The notes: a model not told the origin generated them from the letters alone. A stretch of 64,000 nucleotides of DNA from Streptomyces coryli (GCF_011044975.1 NZ_JAAKZV010000011.1:1-64000), one strand, 5' to 3'; counted from the stretch's first letter, positions 33,497 to 42,200 are shown. A program made the numbers and translations.

Positions 33497-35256
33497 CGCG
33501 AGCTGGACCGCACGCCGTCGCCGGCCTGCGAGCCGTAGCCGGCCTCGTCCGGTGGCGGGCCGAACTCCCCCGCCGCCGAGCCGTTGCCCGACTTCGCGCC
33601 GAGGGCGCCGGGCGGTCCCGGCGGGCCGGGGTCACCGTTCGCGCCCGATCCGCCGCCGGGCGACAGCACATCGTCCGCCGACAGCCCGCCCTGCTTGCGG
33701 CGTCGCCCCTTGCGGCCCTTCGGGTCGGTCCCGCCGTCGCCGAAGGAATGCAGCACCGCGCCCAGCACCGCACCGCCCGCGCCGCTGATCAGCTCGCGGA
33801 CCCGGACCAGGTCCTCGCGGTGCACCTCGCGCGGGTCGCAGACGACCAGGACGCCGTCCACCCGGTCGGCGAGCGCGATGGCGTCCGCGTACGACAGCAC
33901 CGCCGGAGCCAGCGCCACCACGACCGAACCGGGGGCGTCCGCCTCGGATATCAGCCGCGTCGCGGAGGCGGAGGTAAGAGCCCGCGCCGGATTGCGCACG
34001 CGGGCGCCGGGGATCAGGTCGAAGGCGCCCGACTCCCCCGCGTCGATCGGTATCTGCGTGCCGGTCGGCCAGCCGGTGTCGCCCTGCGGAGGATTGCGGA
34101 CCCAGCCGGGGCGCACGCCCTCGGCGGTGCGCAGGCGTTCGTGCAGTGTCGGGGTGCGCAGGTCGGCCTCGACCAGCATTACCTCATGGCCCATCTCCAC
34201 GAAGGACGCGGCCAGGTTCACCGACACGGCGGCAGCCGTATCGCTGCTGCCGCGCGGCGCGACCACCAGCAGTCGCCGCCGGTCGGCGAACCGCGGGCCG
34301 TAGGCCAGCCGGAAGGCCACCGAGCGATACTCCTCCGCGGCCCTGCCCACCGCCAGCAGCGGCCCGGGCCGGCGGCCGCGCGGCAGCTTGCCGAGCACCG
34401 GCGCGCGCAGCGCCCGCACCACATCGCCCTCCGACCGCGCCGTCGGGTCGAAGACCAGCCGCACCCACGCCGCCAGCAGCCCGACGCCGAGCCCGACCGC
34501 GGCGCCGAGCCCGAGCAGCATGAACAGGCCGGGCCCTGACGGCTCCTGCGGCTTCTCCGCCGTACGCACCACATAGCCGGGCGTGGTGTCGATGGCCTGC
34601 ACCTTCGCCCGGTCGGACGTGATCTCGCCGATGCTCTGGCTGAGCGAGGCGCGGGCGGACAGCGCGGACTCCAGCGCCCGGCCCTCCCCCATGCCGGCGA
34701 TGCGCCGGTCCAGGTCCTCGCGCTCCTGCACCAGCGGCTTGATCTGGCCGTCGTAATTCTTCACGTTCCGGTCGATGGTGCGCTCGATCTGCTGCCGCTT
34801 GTACGTCAGATAGGCCTTCGCGAAGGCGTTGGAGCGCTTGGCGGCGATCTCCGGATCCGCGGCCGCGTAACTGAAGCGCAGCACCATCGTGTTCGGCGGG
34901 TTGGTGACCTGCAGCCCGGACTGGACGCGGCGCCCGGCGTCGGCGCCGAGGTCGTCCTCGACCAGCCGCGCCACGGAGTTGCTCACCGCCGTCTGCCGCT
35001 CGGTGCCGACATTCTCCTTGATGCCGGAGCCCCCGCCGCCGGCCGGCGCGAACGGGTCGAGGCTCACCTGCCGGATGGTGACCTCACTCGTGGCCACATA
35101 CGACTCGCCGCCGCCCAGGCCGATCCACCCGCCGCCGAGCAGCCCGAGCAGCACGCCGAGCACCAGCATCCCGCGATGCCGCAGCAGCTGCCGGAACTGA
35201 TCGCGCAGCAGATCCGGTTCGTCCTGCGCCTGCGGCGCACGGAACTCCTGTGTCAC
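33493..35256 (-). CDS. Wzz/chain-length protein fused to a degenerate BY-kinase-like domain
   Basis: A 587-residue polysaccharide co-polymerase. The first membrane segment (about residues 30-48) and second (about 243-267) bracket an extracytoplasmic Wzz domain with coiled-coil helices. The cytoplasmic part looks like a CpsD/BY-kinase but its motifs are broken. The Walker A site is APRGSSDTA (residues 333-341) with no GxGKT lysine. Walker A' is VEADLRTP (an Asp retained at 365). The Walker B position is SVVVALAPA (444-452) without the Asp. The Pro/Gly-rich tail has one tyrosine instead of a tyrosine cluster. It is probably a catalytically dead scaffold. The GTG start overlaps the upstream glycosyltransferase stop. 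Confidence 0.85.
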   Translation of the reverse strand: MTQEFRAPQAQDEPDLLRDQFRQLLRHRGMLVLGVLLGLLGGGWIGLGGGESYVATSEVTIRQVSLDPFAPAGGGGSGIKENVGTERQTAVSNSVARLVEDDLGADAGRRVQSGLQVTNPPNTMVLRFSYAAADPEIAAKRSNAFAKAYLTYKRQQIERTIDRNVKNYDGQIKPLVQEREDLDRRIAGMGEGRALESALSARASLSQSIGEITSDRAKVQAIDTTPGYVVRTAEKPQEPSGPGLFMLLGLGAAVGLGVGLLAAWVRLVFDPTARSEGDVVRALRAPVLGKLPRGRRPGPLLAVGRAAEEYRSVAFRLAYGPRFADRRRLLVVAPRGSSDTAAAVSVNLAASFVEMGHEVMLVEADLRTPTLHERLRTAEGVRPGWVRNPPQGDTGWPTGTQIPIDAGESGAFDLIPGARVRNPARALTSASATRLISEADAPGSVVVALAPAVLSYADAIALADRVDGVLVVCDPREVHREDLVRVRELISGAGGAVLGAVLHSFGDGGTDPKGRKGRRRKQGGLSADDVLSPGGGSGANGDPGPPGPPGALGAKSGNGSAAGEFGPPPDEAGYGSQAGDGVRSSSR

Positions 35257-36620
35257 TGTCCCCCCTTGGCCGGCATCCGAGCCAGTCGCTCCCCCGCGCC
35301 GGCTTCGTTCGTCCGTTCAGCATTCGGCCGTTCAGTACCCGGCCGTTCAGTATTCGTCCGCTCAGTATGAGCGCGCGGCGACCGCGGCTGCCTCCCCCTG
35401 TGGACAACCTCACCCACCGCCTCCTCCAGCAGCGCCGTAACCCGCGCAAGCCCCGCCTCCCGGCTCAGCTCGGCGTCCACATAGCGCGGCCCGGCCGCCC
35501 CCAAGTCATCGGCACGCGACGGCTCACCGGCCAGCTCGCGCACCGCCGCCACCACCGCCCCCGGGTCCTCCGGCGGCACGATCACCCCGGCCCCCGACCG
35601 CAGCACCTCCGCCGCCGTGCCGCCGTCCGCCGCCACCGACGCGACCACCGGCCGCCCCGCCGCGAAGTACGAGGTGAGCTTTGACGGCACGCTCATGTCC
35701 TGCACCGACGCCCGCTGCGCCACCGCCAGCACATCCGCCGCCGCCAGCACCTCGGGGAAGTCGTCCCCCGCGGCCGGCGGCAGGAAGTCCAGGTTCGGCA
35801 GCCCGCCGGCCAGCTCGCGCAGCGCGTCCCGCTGATTGCCGTCCCCCATCAGCACCACGCGTACGTCCGGCGCCTGCCGCGCCGCCGCGACCAGCACCTC
35901 GAGGCCCTGCTTGAAGCCCATGTTCCCGGAGTGCAGCACCACCGTCTGCCCGTCCCGCCAGCCCAGCCGGGCCCGGGTCTCCGCGCGCGGCCGCGAAGGG
36001 CGCGCCACATGCGACCAGTTGGGCACGAGGCGTATGCGGTCCTCGTCCACCCCCATCGCGACCACCCGCTCGCGGAAGGTCTCGTGTATCACCCCGATCA
36101 GCGCCGCGGACCGCAGCACCCGGCCCTCCACGGCCGCCGCGGCCGCCGCCGCCCGGCCGCCGCCCGCGATGCCGCTCTGCGCCGCCGCCGCGCCCATCAG
36201 GTCCTGCACCACCGGCACGAACGGCACCCCGTACCGCCGCGCCAGACGCGCCGCCAGCACCCCGCCGGCCAGGCTCGGCAGCTGCGCGGCCACCACGTCG
36301 GGCCGCCCCATCCGCGGCGGCGCCACCAGCCCGTGCCCCAGGATCGACGCCTCGTACAGCGCCCGCGTCAGCGCCGTCTGCCGCCGCGGCACGGTGTGCA
36401 GCCGGCGGTGCACCCGCACCCCGGCCCGCACCTCCTCCGCACGCCAACGCCCCCGGTACGCGGCGGCCGTTCGCCACTGCGGGTAGTGCGGCATCCCGGC
36501 CAGCACGTGCACCTCGGCGCCCAGCTCAGCCGCCCAGTGTTCGGCCGCTTGTGTGGCATACGGGCCGATACCCGCCTCTTCTGGTGCATAGTTGGTAGAG
36601 ACGAGCAGAACACGCAACAC
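35253..36620 (-). CDS. family-4 glycosyltransferase (WcaI-like)
   Basis: A 455-residue GT-B enzyme. The start LRVLLVSTNYAPEEAGIGPYA is characteristic of colanic-acid WcaI-type fucosyl/glycosyltransferases. The C-terminal domain has QTVVLHSGNMGFKQGLEVLV and a VPSKLTSYFAAGRPVVAS segment. A tail of about 50 residues is Arg/Asn/Glu-rich and repetitive (NTERPGTERPNAERTNE). It heads the minus-strand operon GT4-PCP-Wzx and starts at a GTG. Given gmd/fcl it could transfer fucose, which is inference. Confidence 0.88.
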   Translation of the reverse strand: MLRVLLVSTNYAPEEAGIGPYATQAAEHWAAELGAEVHVLAGMPHYPQWRTAAAYRGRWRAEEVRAGVRVHRRLHTVPRRQTALTRALYEASILGHGLVAPPRMGRPDVVAAQLPSLAGGVLAARLARRYGVPFVPVVQDLMGAAAAQSGIAGGGRAAAAAAAVEGRVLRSAALIGVIHETFRERVVAMGVDEDRIRLVPNWSHVARPSRPRAETRARLGWRDGQTVVLHSGNMGFKQGLEVLVAAARQAPDVRVVLMGDGNQRDALRELAGGLPNLDFLPPAAGDDFPEVLAAADVLAVAQRASVQDMSVPSKLTSYFAAGRPVVASVAADGGTAAEVLRSGAGVIVPPEDPGAVVAAVRELAGEPSRADDLGAAGPRYVDAELSREAGLARVTALLEEAVGEVVHRGRQPRSPRAHTERTNTERPGTERPNAERTNEAGAGERLARMPAKGGQ

Positions 36621-36663
36621 GTAAGATTTCCCCCTCGTTAATGCCGAAGACCGCTATGGTTGA

Positions 36664-36697
36664 CACTTCTGACGGCCGGGGGGTTGTGCCAGAAGTG
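36664..36697. repeat. inverted repeat in a divergent promoter region
   Basis: CACTTCTG (36664-36671) and CAGAAGTG (36690-36697) form an 8-bp inverted repeat with an 18-bp spacer, between the divergent GT4 and nucleotidyltransferase genes. It could be a regulator site. I cannot name a regulator. Confidence 0.35.
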
Positions 36698-36722
36698 ACA
36701 GATTCCGTGGGGGGATTCAGAG

Positions 36723-37202
36723 ATGCCGCATGTTGTCGGCTATGCACCAGGGGTCTACGACCTCTTTCACGTAGGCCACCTCAACATCCTCAGACACGCG
36801 CGCTCCCAGTGCGACTACCTGGTCGCGGGCGTCGTGTCCGACGAGATGGCCGAGCGTGCCAAGGGGCGGCCGCCCGTCATACCGCTGGTCGAGCGGCTGG
36901 AGATCGTCCGGTCGATACGGTTCGTGGACGCCGCGTTCGTCGAGACGGTGCCGGACAAGCTGGAGACCTGGCAGCAGGTCCGCTTCGACGTGATCTTCAA
37001 GGGCGACGACTGGCGGGGTACGTCCAAGGGCGCCCGGCTGGAGCGCGACTTCGCCACCGTCGGCGTGGAGGTCGTCTACTTCCCGTACACGGTGCACACC
37101 TCGAGCACCCAGCTGCGCCGGGCGCTCGACGTGCTCAGCGAGCCACTGCAGTCAGCTCCCGGAACCACTTCGCCAGGAACGCCGCAAGAAACAGCACGTT
37201 GA
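36723..37202 (+). CDS. cytidylyltransferase-family protein (TagD/glycerol-3-P cytidylyltransferase-like)
   Basis: A 159-residue nucleotidyltransferase with the HxGH motif in YDLFHVGHLNIL (about residues 12-23), a GDDWRG motif (FKGDDWRGTSKG) and a late TSST motif, all typical of CTP:phospho-alcohol cytidylyltransferases. It would activate a phosphorylated polyol or alcohol as a CDP derivative. GGGGGGA lies upstream of the ATG. It overlaps by 68 bp, tail-to-tail, a CDP-alcohol phosphotransferase gene, the enzyme class that would use such a product. Confidence 0.85.
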   Translation: MPHVVGYAPGVYDLFHVGHLNILRHARSQCDYLVAGVVSDEMAERAKGRPPVIPLVERLEIVRSIRFVDAAFVETVPDKLETWQQVRFDVIFKGDDWRGTSKGARLERDFATVGVEVVYFPYTVHTSSTQLRRALDVLSEPLQSAPGTTSPGTPQETAR

Positions 37203-37845
37203 CGGCGAAAAGCACGGCATATCCGGCGAGGAAGGCGTCCTCGCTGCCGAGCAGCAGGAAGACCAGGCAGAAGACGCCGTAGTCGACGGGCAGCAGGGCC
37301 ACGGCGCGCACCCGCGAGGGTGCCGCCGCGGGCCCGCCCGCCGCCGGCTTCGCCCCGAGCTTGTCCCGCAGCAGCCCCGCGCAGAAGATCAGCACCGCGG
37401 CGAACTGGAACCCCAGCGGCAGCAGCAGCCAGCCCTCGCCGGGCAGTTCGAAGAAGCGGTAGAAGGAGATCAGCACGGCGGCGTGGATCGCGATGAGCTT
37501 CCCGCAGTCCACCACGTGGTCCAGCCACTCCCCCGCCGGGCTGCTCGCCTTCCGCAGCCGCGCCAGCTGCCCGTCGGCGGAGTCGAAGGCGAAGCCGAGC
37601 ACCAGACCGGCGTAGACGAGCACGGCCAGCGTCCAGCCCGGGGGCACGAGCGCGACGGCCGCGATGGCGGCGGCGCTGAAGCCGGCGCTGATGAGCGTGA
37701 CGTGGTTCGGATGCAGGCCCGCGACGTACGAGGCGGCCGCGAACCGGCGGCCCAACGGGCGGTTGATGTACCGCGAGTAGAGGGAAACTCCCTTGGCCGT
37801 TTTCTGCGCATTGCGCAGGTCTGTCAGCGCTGCCCCGTATGTCAT
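37135..37845 (-). CDS. CDP-alcohol phosphatidyltransferase family protein
   Basis: A 236-residue membrane enzyme with the complete catalytic signature: DSADGQLAR, then GEWLDHVVD (D-x2-D-G-x2-A-R-x8-9-G-x3-D-x3-D). Five or six hydrophobic segments follow. It transfers a phospho-alcohol from a CDP donor to an acceptor hydroxyl. Start choice is uncertain: the ATG at 37845 has no good ribosome site, and a TTG at 37893 would add 16 residues. Its neighbour makes a CDP-activated compound, so they probably form one pathway, perhaps decorating the polysaccharide or a lipid. Confidence 0.83.
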   Translation of the reverse strand: MTYGAALTDLRNAQKTAKGVSLYSRYINRPLGRRFAAASYVAGLHPNHVTLISAGFSAAAIAAVALVPPGWTLAVLVYAGLVLGFAFDSADGQLARLRKASSPAGEWLDHVVDCGKLIAIHAAVLISFYRFFELPGEGWLLLPLGFQFAAVLIFCAGLLRDKLGAKPAAGGPAAAPSRVRAVALLPVDYGVFCLVFLLLGSEDAFLAGYAVLFAVNVLFLAAFLAKWFRELTAVAR

Positions 37846-37927
37846 GGGGGGATTGTGATCGCTACGGGCGCGAATGCGCAGCCGCTTGGTCAAAAGAGAC
37901 TGAAATCACTGGACCGCCCGCTGCTGC

Positions 37928-37961
37928 TGAGGTAAGCCTCAGTTAAGTTAGGCCAGCCTAA
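37928..37961 (+). promoter_or_regulatory. DtxR/DmdR-type iron box (overlapping pair)
   Basis: TTAAGTTAGGCCAGCCTAA (37943-37961) matches the 19-bp iron-box consensus TTAGGTTAGGCTAACCTAA at 16 positions. A weaker copy, TGAGGTAAGCCTCAGTTAA (37928-37946), overlaps it, as in sites that bind two DtxR/IdeR dimers. It lies 29 bp before the efeO start, so iron-replete repression is expected. Confidence 0.8.
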
Positions 37962-37989
37962 ATCCGCTGCGTCCCCTGGAGTCCCCGCC

Positions 37990-39120
37990 ATGCGAGCCGT
38001 CCGTCTGTCTGTCTCCGTAGCTGCCGCCGCGGCCCTCACCGCCGGCGTCGCCGGCTGCGCCGAGAAGAGCGACGGCGCCTCCGGCGACGGCGCCATCCAG
38101 GTCACCGCCACCGACAGCAAATGCGATGTCTCGGACAAGGAGTTCCCGGCCGGACACGTGAAGCTGGCCGTCGAGAACAAGGGCTCCAAGGTCACCGAGG
38201 TGTACATCTACGCCCCCGGCGACCGGATCGTCACCGAGCGGGAGAACATCGGCCCCGGCACCAAGGCCGAGATCACCGCCGAGGTCCGCGCCGGCGACTA
38301 CCAGATCGCCTGCAAGCCCGGCATGAAGGGCCACGGCATCCGCCAGGACGTGAAGGCCAGCGGCAAGGGCGCGGCGAAGAAGCTCGACCCGCGCCTGGAC
38401 AAGGCGGTGGCCGAGTACCGGAAGTACGTGCAGACCCAGGCCGACGAAACCCTCCCGCTGGCGCAGAAGTTCGCCGACGCCGTCAAGGCCGGCGACATCG
38501 ACGCGGCCAAGGCGGCGTACGCCCCGTCCCGGATCGGCTGGGAGCGCACCGAGCCGGTGGCGGAGTCCTTCGGCGACATCGACCCGAAGGTCGACGTGCG
38601 CGAGGACGGCCTGGAGAAGGGCCAGAAGTGGACCGGCTGGCACAAGCTGGAGAAGGCCCTCTGGCAGGACGAGAAGATCACCGGGGCCGACAAGAAGCTC
38701 GCGGACACCCTCATGAAGGACCTCAAGGACTGGGTGCAGAAGGTCGGCCGCGCCGACATCAACCCCACCTCGATGGCGAACGGCGCCAAGGAGCTCCTCG
38801 ACGAGGTCGCCACCGGCAAGGTCACCGGTGAGGAGGAGCGCTACAGCCACACCGACCTGGTCGACTTCAAGGCCAATGTCGAGGGCGCGCAGAAGTCGTA
38901 CGAGCTCCTGCGGCCGGTCGCCGCGAAGAACGACCCGGAGCTCGCCAAGGAGCTGGACACCCAGTTCAAGGCGATCAACAAGCAGCTGGCCGGCTACGAA
39001 GAGGGCGACGGCTACGTCTCGTACGACACGGTCGGCAAGAAGGAGCGCAAGGAGCTCTCCGACGGCGTCAACGCCCTCGCCGAGCCGCTGTCCAAGCTCG
39101 CCGCCGCGGTTGTGAAGTAG
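37990..39120 (+). CDS. efeO: iron-uptake lipoprotein EfeO
   Basis: A 376-residue EfeO. The lipobox is VAGC (Cys23). An N-terminal cupredoxin-like domain (about residues 35-125, QVTATDSKCDVSDKEFPAGHVK) and a C-terminal M75-peptidase-like helical domain with the HxxE metal motif (GWHKLEKALW, about residues 216-225) follow in the usual order. It captures iron at the cell surface for EfeU. A clear iron box precedes it. It is followed at 11 bp by efeB and then efeU. Confidence 0.93.
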   Translation: MRAVRLSVSVAAAAALTAGVAGCAEKSDGASGDGAIQVTATDSKCDVSDKEFPAGHVKLAVENKGSKVTEVYIYAPGDRIVTERENIGPGTKAEITAEVRAGDYQIACKPGMKGHGIRQDVKASGKGAAKKLDPRLDKAVAEYRKYVQTQADETLPLAQKFADAVKAGDIDAAKAAYAPSRIGWERTEPVAESFGDIDPKVDVREDGLEKGQKWTGWHKLEKALWQDEKITGADKKLADTLMKDLKDWVQKVGRADINPTSMANGAKELLDEVATGKVTGEEERYSHTDLVDFKANVEGAQKSYELLRPVAAKNDPELAKELDTQFKAINKQLAGYEEGDGYVSYDTVGKKERKELSDGVNALAEPLSKLAAAVVK

Positions 39121-39131
39121 GGGGTACGGCC

Positions 39132-40400
39132 ATGGCCGATGACCAGCTCGACGAGAACACGGAGCGGCCCGCGACCTCGCGTCGCGCCGTCCTCGGCTGG
39201 GGCGGCGCGGGGCTCGCGCTCGGCGCCGCCACGGCCGGCGGGGCGGCGGCCGCCGTCGCCTCCGGCGGCGATTCCGGTACGGCCCCGGTCGCCGACAGCG
39301 GCGCCGCGGTGGCCTTCCACGGCGCGCACCAGGCCGGGATCGCCACGGCCGTCCAGGACCGGCTGCACTTCGCGGCGTTCGACGTCACCACCGAGGACCG
39401 CGCGGAGCTCATCGCCGTACTGAAGAAGTGGACGCGGGCGGCCGAGCGGATGACCGCGGGCCGCAGCGTCGGCGAGGGCGCGGTGAGCGAGCTGGCGGAG
39501 GCGCCGCCGGACGACACCGGCGAGGCGCTGGGACTCAAGCCGTCCCGGCTGACACTCACCATCGGCTTCGGCCCCGGCCTCTTCGAGAAGGGCCGCTTCG
39601 GCCTCGAGGACCGCCGCCCGGAGGCGCTGATCGACCTGCCCGCCTTCCCCGGCGACAACCTCGACAAGAACCGCAGCGGCGGCGACATCTGCGTCCAGGC
39701 CTGCGCCGACGACCCGCAGGTGGCGGTGCACGCGATCCGCAATCTGGCCCGTATCGCCTTCGGGAAGATGGCGGTCCGCTGGTCGCAGCTCGGCTTCGGC
39801 AAGACCTCCTCGACCACGCCCGACGCCCAGACGCCGCGCAACATGATGGGCTTCAAGGACGGCACCCGGAACATCGCCGGGACGGACAAGAAGGCGCTCA
39901 CCAAGCACGTCTGGGTCTCCGGGAAGGACGGCCCGGGCTGGATGGCCGGCGGCTCGTATCTCGTCGCCCGCCGCATCCGCATGCACATCGAGACCTGGGA
40001 CCGGACCTCGCTGAAGGAGCAGGAGGACATCATCGGCCGCGACAAGGGCGAGGGCGCCCCCTTCGGCAAGTCGAAGGAGCGCGACGAACCCAACCTCAAG
40101 GCGATGCTGCCGGACGCCCATGTGCGGCTGGCGCACCCGGACTCCAACAGCGGCGCGCAGATGCTGCGCCGCGGCTATTCCTTCACCGACGGCACCGACG
40201 GCCTCGGGCGGCTGGACGCGGGCCTGTTCTTCCTCGCCTATCAGCGGGACGTACGGGACGGATTTGTGCCCGTGCAGCAGAGCCTGGCGCGCAAGGACAC
40301 CCTCAACGAGTACATCCAGCACGTCGGTTCCGCGATCTTCGCCGTCCCGCCGGGCGTGCGCGACACCCGCGACTGGTGGGGCAGGGAGCTGTTCTCCTGA
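39132..40400 (+). CDS. efeB: Tat-exported deferrochelatase/peroxidase EfeB (DyP type)
   Basis: A 422-residue dye-decolourising-type haem peroxidase. The Tat signal is TSRRAVLGWGGAGLA (about residues 14-28). Motifs are GFKDGTRN (the GxxDG site, with the distal Asp) and the haem-ligand region VRLAHPDSNSGAQMLRRGYSF. It oxidises or extracts iron from haem for EfeO/EfeU. AGGGGGT precedes the ATG, and the stop overlaps the efeU start (TGATG). Confidence 0.94.
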   Translation: MADDQLDENTERPATSRRAVLGWGGAGLALGAATAGGAAAAVASGGDSGTAPVADSGAAVAFHGAHQAGIATAVQDRLHFAAFDVTTEDRAELIAVLKKWTRAAERMTAGRSVGEGAVSELAEAPPDDTGEALGLKPSRLTLTIGFGPGLFEKGRFGLEDRRPEALIDLPAFPGDNLDKNRSGGDICVQACADDPQVAVHAIRNLARIAFGKMAVRWSQLGFGKTSSTTPDAQTPRNMMGFKDGTRNIAGTDKKALTKHVWVSGKDGPGWMAGGSYLVARRIRMHIETWDRTSLKEQEDIIGRDKGEGAPFGKSKERDEPNLKAMLPDAHVRLAHPDSNSGAQMLRRGYSFTDGTDGLGRLDAGLFFLAYQRDVRDGFVPVQQSLARKDTLNEYIQHVGSAIFAVPPGVRDTRDWWGRELFS

Positions 40401-41341
40401 TGTTTGCCGGCAACTATCTGATCGGCCTGCGCGAGGGCCTCGAGGCCAGCCTGGTCGTGTGCATCCTGATCGCGTATCTGGTGAAGACCGGGCGGCGGGA
40501 GGCGCTGCGCCCGGTGTGGCTGGGCGTGGCCGCCGCCGTAGCGCTGTCGGTGGTCTTCCAGGCGGCGCTGCAGCTGACCGAGAACGAGCTGACCTTCGAG
40601 GCCATCGAGCTGCTCGGCGGCTCGCTGTCGATCGTCGCGGTCGGCCTGGTCACCTGGATGATCTTCTGGATGAAGCGCACGGCGCGGCATCTCAAGGCGG
40701 AGCTGCAGGGCAAGCTGGACGCCGCGCTGGACATGGGCAAGGGCGCGCTGGTGCTGGTCGCCTTCCTGGCCGTCGGCCGGGAGGGCATGGAGACCTCGCT
40801 GTTCGTGTGGACCTCGGTGCGCACCAGCACCGAGGGCTCGACGACGCCGATGCTGGGCGCGCTGCTCGGCATCCTCACCGCCGTGGCGATGGGCTGGCTA
40901 TTCTACCGCGGGGCGTTGAAGATCAATCTGGCGAGGTTCTTCACCTGGACCGGCGCGATGCTGGTGGTCGTGGCCGCGGGCGTGCTCGCGTACGGGATGC
41001 ACGATCTGCAGGAGGCGCGCTTCCTGCCGGGCCTGGGCAACAAGGCCTTCGACATCAGCTCGACCTTCGACTCGGGCAGCTGGTACGGGACGCTGCTGAA
41101 GGGCATCTTCAACTTCCAGCCGGACCCCACCTGGCTGCAGGTCGTGATGTGGCTTGCGTATATCGTCCCCACGCTGTTCCTGTTCCTGCGCCCGGGTAAG
41201 GTTTCGAACCATGTCTCACCCCAGGTCCCACCCCAGACTCCTCGCGACGGCGCTGCTGAGCGCCCTGCTGACGACGGCGGCGACCGGGTGCGTCACGGTG
41301 CACGGGGAGACGAAGCTCCGGCCGGCGGCGACAAAGACTGA
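40400..41341 (+). CDS. efeU: iron permease EfeU (FTR1 family)
   Basis: A 313-residue membrane permease with about seven hydrophobic segments and both iron-binding REGLE-type motifs: LREGLEASL (about residues 9-17) and GREGMETSL (about residues 130-138). After the last helix (LFLFLRPGK) a tail of about 45 polar residues runs on and overlaps the next gene's 5' end by 131 bp. Such a long same-strand overlap is unusual; the tail may be real or reflect loss of an earlier stop. Confidence 0.92.
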   Translation: MFAGNYLIGLREGLEASLVVCILIAYLVKTGRREALRPVWLGVAAAVALSVVFQAALQLTENELTFEAIELLGGSLSIVAVGLVTWMIFWMKRTARHLKAELQGKLDAALDMGKGALVLVAFLAVGREGMETSLFVWTSVRTSTEGSTTPMLGALLGILTAVAMGWLFYRGALKINLARFFTWTGAMLVVVAAGVLAYGMHDLQEARFLPGLGNKAFDISSTFDSGSWYGTLLKGIFNFQPDPTWLQVVMWLAYIVPTLFLFLRPGKVSNHVSPQVPPQTPRDGAAERPADDGGDRVRHGARGDEAPAGGDKD

Positions 41342-42200
41342 GGCCGCGCGGGTCCTGGAGGAGTTCACCAATGACAACAACAAGGCGAACCGCACCCTCG
41401 ACCGCGGCCTGAACCGCGAGATCGAGACCGGCCCGCTGGGCGCCATCGACCAGGCCGGCCTGAAGGCGCGCAAGAAGCAGAACCCCAACGGCAATCCGGA
41501 CTACACGCCGCTGGAGCTGACGGACCCGAAGTATCTGATCCCGAAGCAGGCAGGCTGGCCGCGCTGGTTCGTCGCCGACGCCCGCGCCAACCGGCCCTCG
41601 GCGGACACCAAGAACCGCTGGCTCGTCCTCTTCGAGAAGAAGGCGGAGGGCAAGCCGTGGAAGGCCGCGTACCTGTCGGTCATGCAGCCCGGTGAACTGC
41701 CGGACCTGGCCCGCGACAAGGACGGCTATGTGAAGCCGGTCGAGCCGGGCCCGGAGGAGCGGCTTTCGACGCCGGTGCCGGACCTGGACACGTCGTACGT
41801 GAACTACCTGAAGTCCGGCGGCAAGAACCCGGGCTTCGCGCCGGGCCAGCACACCACGCAGTGGGTCGAGGAGCGCAAGAAGCAGGCGAAGCAGCCGGGT
41901 TATGTCACGCAGTTCCGGGACACCCCGGCGGCGGGGTTCGCGACGTACGCGCTGCGCACCAGGGACGGCGGGGCGCTGGCGTTCTTCTCCACCCGGCACT
42001 TCGCGAAGCAGACGGTGGCGCCGGGCCGGACGATCCGCCTCGACGGCGTGGTGAAGGCGCTACTGACGGGCGAGGCGAAGCGCTCGGTGACGCTGGAGTG
42101 GGTCTCGGAGCAGGCCGTCCTGGTGCCGAAGAAGGGCAAGAAGGGCGACGTGGAGTTCCTGAACCGGATCCAGGGCCTGGTGGGGGCGAAGGGCGAGTAG
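41211..42200 (+). CDS. lipoprotein of unknown function next to efeU
   Basis: A 329-residue lipoprotein. The signal peptide ends in TAATGC (lipobox Cys27). The mature chain is mostly soluble and charged, without a motif I recognise (ends NRIQGLVGAKGE). The ATG at 41211 lies inside the efeU tail, so it is probably cotranscribed with the iron-uptake operon. The good lipobox and high-GC codon use argue that the start is right. A role in iron uptake is possible only by context. Confidence 0.8.
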   Translation: MSHPRSHPRLLATALLSALLTTAATGCVTVHGETKLRPAATKTEAARVLEEFTNDNNKANRTLDRGLNREIETGPLGAIDQAGLKARKKQNPNGNPDYTPLELTDPKYLIPKQAGWPRWFVADARANRPSADTKNRWLVLFEKKAEGKPWKAAYLSVMQPGELPDLARDKDGYVKPVEPGPEERLSTPVPDLDTSYVNYLKSGGKNPGFAPGQHTTQWVEERKKQAKQPGYVTQFRDTPAAGFATYALRTRDGGALAFFSTRHFAKQTVAPGRTIRLDGVVKALLTGEAKRSVTLEWVSEQAVLVPKKGKKGDVEFLNRIQGLVGAKGE

